Part shown: piece after piece, positions 14,264 to 18,433 of the stretch
How the letters are laid out: every line of letters begins with the position of its first letter
Numbering within the stretch: position 1 is the first letter of the stretch
Assembly (NCBI GenBank): GCA_017474705.1
Contig: JAFVHC010000383.1
Location: 1-18,433, forward strand
Source of the DNA: Bacillota bacterium
GTDB taxonomy: Bacteria > Bacillota > Clostridia > Lachnospirales > Bianqueaceae
DNA length: 18,433 nucleotides
Direction: 5' to 3'
Program-made: the position numbers and the translations under genes
Notes under the pieces: generated by a model
Database searches by the model: none
What the model was told of the DNA's origin: nothing
What the model saw: only the letters and a program-made list of their open reading frames with translations

Positions 14264-15141
14264 GACAGCACCTCAAAATCATATAGTTCATCGTACCGCA
14301 TCGTGATCAGTTCACCGTCCAGTTCAGCCTTCTGGAAGAAATCATCGATGGTGCGGTACCAGCGGTCATCGAAACGGATGGAAAGCTGCCCTTCTTCCGA
14401 AACGGCTTCTACCTCGTGGAGCTCCTCCTCGAACCGGAACCCCACTTTGGCAGGAGCGGCCAGCACATGGAACAGATCGTAGAGATCCATGGATGCCGGA
14501 TCGAAGGGACGCAGTTCATAGATATCTGCGATCATCCACTTCATGATGTTCAGATCGCCGAAGAAGGGATGATTGCGGATGCGCTGTGCCAGGAAGCTGC
14601 GGGCGGCGTCATATAAGGCAAGCGCTTCCTCGTTGCGGCCTTCTTCAGAGCGGATCCTGGCAAGCCGTGTAAAGACCTCCGGCAACGGATCGTTCAGGTA
14701 TCTTGCGTTCTTGACTTTTGGATACAGTTCTTCGATAATGGACCTGTATTTTTCAAGGTCTTTCTCGACGTAGTATCCGTTCCGGTACATGTCCGCGACT
14801 TTATAGGCCGCGATCAGATGCCCTTTTTCACGGGCTTTGTTGAAATAGTAGAAAGCTTTCTCGTAATCTTTTTCGCCGGTGCGGCCGTAATACCAGATGT
14901 AGCCAAGATCCACGATCGCGTAGATATTATTATATTCGGCGGCCATCTCATAGTATTTCAAGGCCAGGTCAAAGCTGCGCTGTTCATAGTACATGGCACC
15001 GAGTTCTACCATATAATCGGAGTTTTTGGTCTCATGGATGAGATATTCCAAAGCTTCGACGAACAGGAAGCGGTCTTCCTCGTTCGGATGGGTCAGACGG
15101 TAATAGTTACGGTAGATCTTTTTGGCTTCAAGGATCGTCAT
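14254..15141 (-). CDS. Sel1/TPR-repeat protein with unique C-terminal domain
   Basis: 295 residues, no signal peptide. Three Sel1-like helical repeats: about 43-72 (YMVELGAMYYEQRSFDLALK), 73-108 (LGYIWYYGRTGEKDYEKAFY) and 109-142 (VADMYRNGYYVEKDLEKYRS), followed by a TPR-like helix pair (about 150-190, FTRLARIRSEEGRNEEALAL). The C-terminal third (about 195-295) is a separate, acidic alpha/beta segment I do not recognise. Sel1 repeats are scaffolds for protein interaction. Strong ribosome site GGAGGTGA before the ATG. It is the first gene of the operon and overlaps the J-domain gene by 10 nt. Confidence 0.82.
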   Translation of the reverse strand: MTILEAKKIYRNYYRLTHPNEEDRFLFVEALEYLIHETKNSDYMVELGAMYYEQRSFDLALKYYEMAAEYNNIYAIVDLGYIWYYGRTGEKDYEKAFYYFNKAREKGHLIAAYKVADMYRNGYYVEKDLEKYRSIIEELYPKVKNARYLNDPLPEVFTRLARIRSEEGRNEEALALYDAARSFLAQRIRNHPFFGDLNIMKWMIADIYELRPFDPASMDLYDLFHVLAAPAKVGFRFEEELHEVEAVSEEGQLSIRFDDRWYRTIDDFFQKAELDGELITMRYDELYDFEVLSWT

Positions 15142-15205
15142 GATGTCACCTCCATCGGTCGGGTATGCAGATCGTATTGCAAAATGTGTCGATCATCCTT
15201 TTGTA

Positions 15206-15234
15206 TCTATAGAATAATTCCTTTGGCGTGTAAA
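15206..15234 (-). promoter_or_regulatory. Promoter of the Sel1/J-domain/HIRAN operon
   Basis: Minus strand: -35 TTTACA (15229-15234), 17-nt spacer, -10 TATAGA (15206-15211), about 65 nt upstream of the first gene. Confidence 0.65.
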
Positions 15235-15315
15235 AAAACGGACATCCAAAGATATATCATGTGGATCATAGATCCCAAAAGGCAATTTCAGCATCATCAG
15301 AAAGGAGTATGTTTT

Positions 15316-15540
15316 ATGGGACGTATCGATGATCTTGATTTCTTCAAAGAGGAAGAAAACTGGGCCGCCTATGCTTCTTCCATGGAAGAGCAGGGGTTGG
15401 ATCCCATCACTGGAAACAAGCAGGGAAAGGAGTATGATCCTTTGTTCTCCGGTCCCGGATATGCAGGCCTTGATGAACCGGCAGATGACGCGGATCCTTT
15501 CGGGTTCGACACTGCCCCGGACCCATTCTGGAACGACTGA
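15316..15540 (+). CDS. Small acidic protein, unknown function
   Basis: 74 residues. The ATG has AAAGGAG about 8 nt upstream, and the sequence begins MGRIDDLDFFKEEENWAA. About 12 Asp and 7 Glu against 4 Lys/Arg give it a strongly negative charge, with no Cys and no membrane segment. The second half has repeated DPF/DPL-like elements (YDPLF, ADPFGF, PDPFWND), which suggests a largely disordered protein with short binding motifs. An open frame extends upstream to 14818, but this runs antisense through the Sel1 gene and is not credible. Divergent from the Sel1/J/HIRAN operon. I do not recognise a family. Confidence 0.7.
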   Translation: MGRIDDLDFFKEEENWAAYASSMEEQGLDPITGNKQGKEYDPLFSGPGYAGLDEPADDADPFGFDTAPDPFWND

Positions 15541-15549
15541 AATACCCTG

Positions 15550-15578
15550 TTGTTTTTTCCTTCGAACTGTGTCATAAT
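15550..15578 (+). promoter_or_regulatory. Promoter of the flavoprotein gene
   Basis: -35 TTGTTT (15550-15555), 17-nt spacer, -10 CATAAT (15573-15578), 38 nt before the start. Confidence 0.55.
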
Positions 15579-15615
15579 GAACAAAATACGCTCATTTCGA
15601 CACAGGAGGTATACC

Positions 15616-16152
15616 ATGTCCAAAATATTGATCCTTTCCGCCAGTCCCCGCCGCAAAGGCAATTCCAGCCAGATGTGCGATGAGTTCATGCGCGGTGCGC
15701 AGGAAGCCGGCCACGAGGTGGAAAAACTCATCGTATCGCATCGGAATATCGGCGAATGTCTTGCCTGCAATACCTGTATGCGCAACGGCGGCAGCTGTGT
15801 CCAGAAGGATGATATGCGCGAGATCCGCAACAAGATGTTCGAGGCGGATGTGATCGTGCTGGCCTCACCTGTCTATTTCTATTCCATCAATGCGCAGATG
15901 AAGCTGGTCATCGACCGCTGCTATGCCTTCTTCCAGAAGCTGGCGGGCAAAACGTTCTATTATCTTCTGAGCATGGCGTCATCCAATACGGAAACGGCGG
16001 ATGCCGCGCTGGCTTCGCTCCGTGGTCTTGTCCGCTGTGTCCCCGAAAGCAAGGAAGGCGGATATGTGCTTGCCGCCGGTGTCGCCGAGACTGTTGATGT
16101 ACAGAAGACGACAGCCCTGAACGAAGCATTCGAAATGGGCAAAAACGTGTAA
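15616..16152 (+). CDS. Flavodoxin-fold NAD(P)H-dependent FMN reductase / iron-sulfur-flavoprotein type
   Basis: 178 residues, cytosolic. The FMN phosphate-binding loop is SASPRRKGNSSQM (about 8-20). A C-x2-C-x2-C-x6-C cluster (Cys48, 51, 54, 61 in ECLACNTCMRNGGSC) matches the compact motif used by iron-sulfur flavoproteins for a [4Fe-4S] cluster; many FMN reductases of this type carry only part of it. Then QKDDM, ADVIVLASPVYFYS and MKLVIDRCYAFF, all typical of the family. Likely an electron carrier or reductase for quinones, nitro-compounds or similar acceptors. Start chosen for AGGAGG 7 nt upstream; an upstream ATG at 15577 overlaps the promoter. Terminated by a hairpin shared with the convergent gene. 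Confidence 0.88.
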   Translation: MSKILILSASPRRKGNSSQMCDEFMRGAQEAGHEVEKLIVSHRNIGECLACNTCMRNGGSCVQKDDMREIRNKMFEADVIVLASPVYFYSINAQMKLVIDRCYAFFQKLAGKTFYYLLSMASSNTETADAALASLRGLVRCVPESKEGGYVLAAGVAETVDVQKTTALNEAFEMGKNV

Positions 16153-16172
16153 ATCACGGATCACAAAATAAA

Positions 16173-16206
16173 AAAACGGTACCGGGATCATCTCGGTACC
16201 GTTTTA
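16173..16206. terminator. Bidirectional rho-independent terminator
   Basis: ACGGTACCG (16176-16184) pairs with CGGTACCGT (16194-16202), extended by A-T pairs, giving A-tract, hairpin, TTTTATTG. It lies between convergent stops at 16152 (+) and 16211 (-) and suits both directions. Confidence 0.88.
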
Positions 16207-16210
16207 TTGT

Positions 16211-16909
16211 TTATGCAGGATCTTCCGGCTTTGCGGGCCGCATCGTCATGTGGCTCCATTCCCGTTCGAAGAGGAACGGCCGCGATACATGCACGTTGAA
16301 GAACTCGATCAAAGGCCCCATGAACAGAGCGGTGATGATCGTCCCGACACCTATGGTGTCCCGCGCCATCAGCAGCCATCCGGTGGCAACACAGATCAGA
16401 TCGGTCAGGATGCGGCAGAATTTGAAGGGGATCGGCGTTCGTTCCCCGAAGATCAGGGAGACGGCGTCATATGTGGATACGCCGAGGTCGGCGGTGAAGT
16501 AGATCGAAGCGGCGAAGCAGGTGACCACGATGCCGAAGATCATCCCGGCGATGCGCAGCCACAAAGCCGCATCATTGAACAGCGGACCCAGCAGATGCAT
16601 GGTGAACTGCGCGATGTAGCCCGCACAGAATATGTTGAAAAAGGTGGCCAGACTGATCTTACGACGGTCGATGATAAGGATCGCCGCCATCATGACCACA
16701 CAGAGGATCGTATAGATATTGCCGAAGCTCAAGCCCGTCAGCACGGAGAAGCCGGAAACAAAACAGGTAAAAGGGTCCGTACCGAGGACGGCGAGCTTGA
16801 AGACACCGACGCTGATGCTGCACAGGGCAACGCCCAGGAGGGCCATGAGGATGCGCACGGCCTTCTGGCTGAGAGGCGGCCGGTTTTTTAAGTGATGGAG
16901 AATGTTCAT
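16211..16909 (-). CDS. YczE/YitT-like membrane protein
   Basis: 232 residues with about five to six hydrophobic helices. Features of the YczE/YyaS/YitT-like membrane family: GVALCSISVGVFKLAVLGTDPFTCF near the N-terminus, SFGNIYTILCVVMM, the internal TADLGVSTYDAVSLIFG repeat of that first motif, and VGTIITALFMGPLIEFF near the C-terminus. The two halves show the family's internal duplication (LGTDPFTCF and LGVSTYDAV). No biochemical role is established. The ATG at 16909 (MNILHHL) has GAAAGGA upstream; an ATG at 16975 would place the promoter's -10 inside the gene. Confidence 0.85.
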   Translation of the reverse strand: MNILHHLKNRPPLSQKAVRILMALLGVALCSISVGVFKLAVLGTDPFTCFVSGFSVLTGLSFGNIYTILCVVMMAAILIIDRRKISLATFFNIFCAGYIAQFTMHLLGPLFNDAALWLRIAGMIFGIVVTCFAASIYFTADLGVSTYDAVSLIFGERTPIPFKFCRILTDLICVATGWLLMARDTIGVGTIITALFMGPLIEFFNVHVSRPFLFEREWSHMTMRPAKPEDPA

Positions 16910-16931
16910 TAGATCGTTTCCTTTCGCAAGT

Positions 16932-16960
16932 ATTATAGCGGCTTTACAACTTATTTTCCA
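16932..16960 (-). promoter_or_regulatory. Promoter of the YczE-like gene
   Basis: Minus strand: consensus -10 TATAAT (16932-16937) with a weak -35 TGGAAA (16955-16960) at a 17-nt spacing. It supports the start at 16909. Confidence 0.55.
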
Positions 16961-17027
16961 TTGTCTTTTTTGCAAGAAAACATACGGTATGGAAAGAGAA
17001 AATACAGTAGCTTTTTCATAGGGGGTG

Positions 17028-17036
17028 TGATATTAT
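17028..17036 (+). promoter_or_regulatory. Extended -10 promoter of the GPH transporter
   Basis: TGATATTAT (TGn plus TATTAT) 35 nt upstream of the start, with no good -35. Plausible but weak. Confidence 0.4.
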
Positions 17037-17071
17037 ATTCACAGTTCCATATCACTTATCAGGAGGGTATC

Positions 17072-18433
17072 ATGGCAGATCAGAAAAAGAGACCGATCGA
17101 GCATAATGTAGATGCTCCGGGACAGCCAATTACCGAAAAAAAGCGTAAAAAACGCGAAAAAAACCTTATCTTCTATCCCCTTGGCACCATTGGCCGGGAT
17201 ATGATGTACTACCTGTTCACGAACTGTATCTTAACGTACATCCTCTTCACGAAAAAACTCACGGCTTCGCAGCTGATGGCCATCACCGGCATCATGATCG
17301 CGGCCCGTGTCTTCGACGCGTTGAACGACCCGATCATGGGCAACATCATCGAGCGTACGCGTACGAAGTGGGGCAAGTTCAAACCTTGGCTCCTGGCCGG
17401 CGTCCTGTCCACGTCCGTGGTCATTTATCTGGCCTTCAATACCAACCTGCAGGGCTGGAACTTCATCATTTTCTTTGGATTCATCTATTTCGCCTACAGC
17501 ATCACCTACACCATGCACGACATTTCTTACTGGGGCATGATCCCGGCGCTGTCGCGTGATGCGGATCTGCGCAATCAGTACACCTCCCGCGCCACCTTCT
17601 TTGCCGGTGTCGGTTCTACGCTGGCATCCGTTCTGATCCCCATCTTTACGACCGGCGGCATGGCGCTGGGCGGCAATGCGGGTACGGCCTATGGCACCAT
17701 CGCCTTGATCATCGCCGTTCTGGGTCCGTTGTTCATCCTCTTCACCCTGTTCGGTGTCAAGGAGTATCGCGGTGAAGAGCAGGAAGAGAAGATGAAGCTC
17801 AACTTCCGCCGCATCACCCGTACCATCAGGCAGAACGACCAGCTGCGCTGGATGATCCTCATCTTCCTGCTGCAGCAGATCGGCAACGCGCTGGTCCTGG
17901 GCGGCATCGGCTCCAGCCTCATCTATTTCCGCTACGGTTATGAAGGCGGCCTGTATTCCATCTTCTCCATGGTCGGCGTCGCGGCTACCGCCGTCCTTAT
18001 GATCATTTATCCGGCTCTGTCCCGTAAATTCACCCGCCGCCAGCTCATGAGCGGACTGATGGTCATGGTCGTGATCGGCAGCGTGGTCGAAGTACTGGGC
18101 GGCCTGGTCCTGCCGGCCAACACCATCAGCTTCATCCTGCTGACCATCGGCTACATGATCGTCAACCTGGGCCTGTACGGCTTCTATCTCATCATGATAA
18201 TCTCCATCATCAACACGGTCGAGTACAACCAGCTGATCACCCGGGCACCGCACCGAGGCGATCATCACCTCTATGCGTCCGCTGCTGACCAAGATGGACA
18301 GCGCCATCGTGGTGGCGCTGACCTCCCTGACCTATCTGCTGTTCCGCGTAACGGAGAAGACGAACGCCATCGCAGATTTCGAGCAGCAGGCGCAGATCGG
18401 CAAGATTACGGACACTGCGCGGATGGACGGCAT
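17072..18433 (+). CDS. GPH-family (sugar:cation symporter) MFS transporter, frameshifted and 3' partial
   Basis: Membrane permease of the glycoside-pentoside-hexuronide family (MelB/YicJ type), importing a sugar or glycoside with Na+ or H+. Starts at ATG 17072 with AGGAGGG 4 nt upstream. Seen: a basic cytosolic N-terminus (EKKRKKREK), then LGTIGRDMMYYLFTN, ARVFDALNDPIMGNIIERTR, the TKWGKFKPWLL loop and YTMHDISYWGMIPALSRD, all family hallmarks. The native frame continues to NTVEYNQLIT (about 18215-18240) and then the meaningful sequence (TEAIITSMRPLLTKMDSAIV ...) resumes in the +1 frame from about 18252 to the window end. The original frame has no stop before the end, giving an implausible Arg- and His-rich tail. 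Thus either a sequencing or assembly error or a true mutation; the intact protein would continue past 18433. Confidence 0.88.
   Translation, partial: MADQKKRPIEHNVDAPGQPITEKKRKKREKNLIFYPLGTIGRDMMYYLFTNCILTYILFTKKLTASQLMAITGIMIAARVFDALNDPIMGNIIERTRTKWGKFKPWLLAGVLSTSVVIYLAFNTNLQGWNFIIFFGFIYFAYSITYTMHDISYWGMIPALSRDADLRNQYTSRATFFAGVGSTLASVLIPIFTTGGMALGGNAGTAYGTIALIIAVLGPLFILFTLFGVKEYRGEEQEEKMKLNFRRITRTIRQNDQLRWMILIFLLQQIGNALVLGGIGSSLIYFRYGYEGGLYSIFSMVGVAATAVLMIIYPALSRKFTRRQLMSGLMVMVVIGSVVEVLGGLVLPANTISFILLTIGYMIVNLGLYGFYLIMIISIINTVEYNQLITRAPHRGDHHLYASAADQDGQRHRGGADLPDLSAVPRNGEDERHRRFRAAGADRQDYGHCADGRH
18239..18254 (+). other. Single-base frameshift in the GPH transporter gene
   Basis: At 18239-18245 the sequence is ACCCGGG. 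Removing one C (any of 18240-18242) gives LITGHRTEAIITSMRPLL in one frame, the expected family sequence after NTVEYNQ. An extra C is the simplest explanation. Confidence 0.85.

Noticed and set aside
14818..15540. 240-residue open frame including the small acidic protein
   Set aside because: The first two thirds run antisense through the Sel1-repeat gene and its promoter. The ribosome site and plausible sequence begin at 15316.
17231..18307. 358-residue open frame on the minus strand
   Set aside because: It is antisense to the GPH transporter gene and very rich in Asp, Gln, His and Glu, as is typical for the complement of GC-rich membrane-protein codons. No ribosome site.
1..18433. tRNA, rRNA, riboswitch, IS or integrase
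   Set aside because: No cloverleaf-like gene, rRNA segment, transposase or recombinase motif or known riboswitch core was noticed while reading; a covariance-model search was not possible.

Overview
The window looks like chromosomal DNA of a moderately GC-rich, low-complexity-leader Gram-positive gut bacterium (Bacillota; Erysipelotrichia or Clostridia seem most likely). The reasons are strong AGGAGG-type ribosome binding sites, compact operons, LPXTG-type pilins, a monoderm lipoprotein, and families common in gut Firmicutes (C_GCAxxG_C_C, YczE/YitT-like, GPH sugar transporter). The exact taxon cannot be named from the sequence. Both ends cut through genes.

Layout. 1-1508 (+): the 3' end of a short-chain dehydrogenase followed 3 nt later by a YghZ-type aldo/keto reductase. 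1509-1960: a non-coding region with a strong bidirectional terminator flanked by direct and inverted copies of a ~43 bp repeat. 1961-4027: a TetR-like regulator (-) divergent from a MATE exporter (+), with two well-spaced promoters whose -10 boxes overlap. 4041-6248 (-): a large uncharacterised protein resembling (alpha/alpha)-toroid glycosidases; its terminator lies inside the 3' end of the MATE gene. 6419-10115 (+): a pilus-type operon with a signal-peptidase-I homologue whose catalytic Ser is Ala, an LPSTG major pilin with CnaB features, and a second pilin with a Spy0128-like isopeptide domain and an atypical RPKTG sorting motif. No sortase is present. 10181-11922 (+): a C_GCAxxG_C_C protein and a multidomain lipoprotein. 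11956-13073 (+): a metal unit with a perfect palindromic operator next to the -10, an HMA-domain protein and an overlapping ZIP transporter. 13101-15234 (-): a tightly overlapping three-gene operon encoding a Sel1-repeat protein, a J-domain/coiled-coil protein and a HIRAN protein. 15316-15540 (+): a small, very acidic orphan protein divergent from that operon. 15550-16205 (+): an iron-sulfur-flavoprotein-like reductase. 16211-16937 (-): a YczE/YitT-like membrane protein. 17028-18433 (+): a GPH-family sugar cation symporter broken by a +1 frameshift near its C-terminus and cut by the window end.

The two most interesting candidates are the pilus operon with a nucleophile-less signal peptidase (a probable assembly factor rather than a protease) and the Sel1/J-domain/HIRAN operon, whose translational overlaps imply a stoichiometric unit of unknown function. 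No CRISPR, rRNA, tRNA, integrase or insertion sequence was seen.
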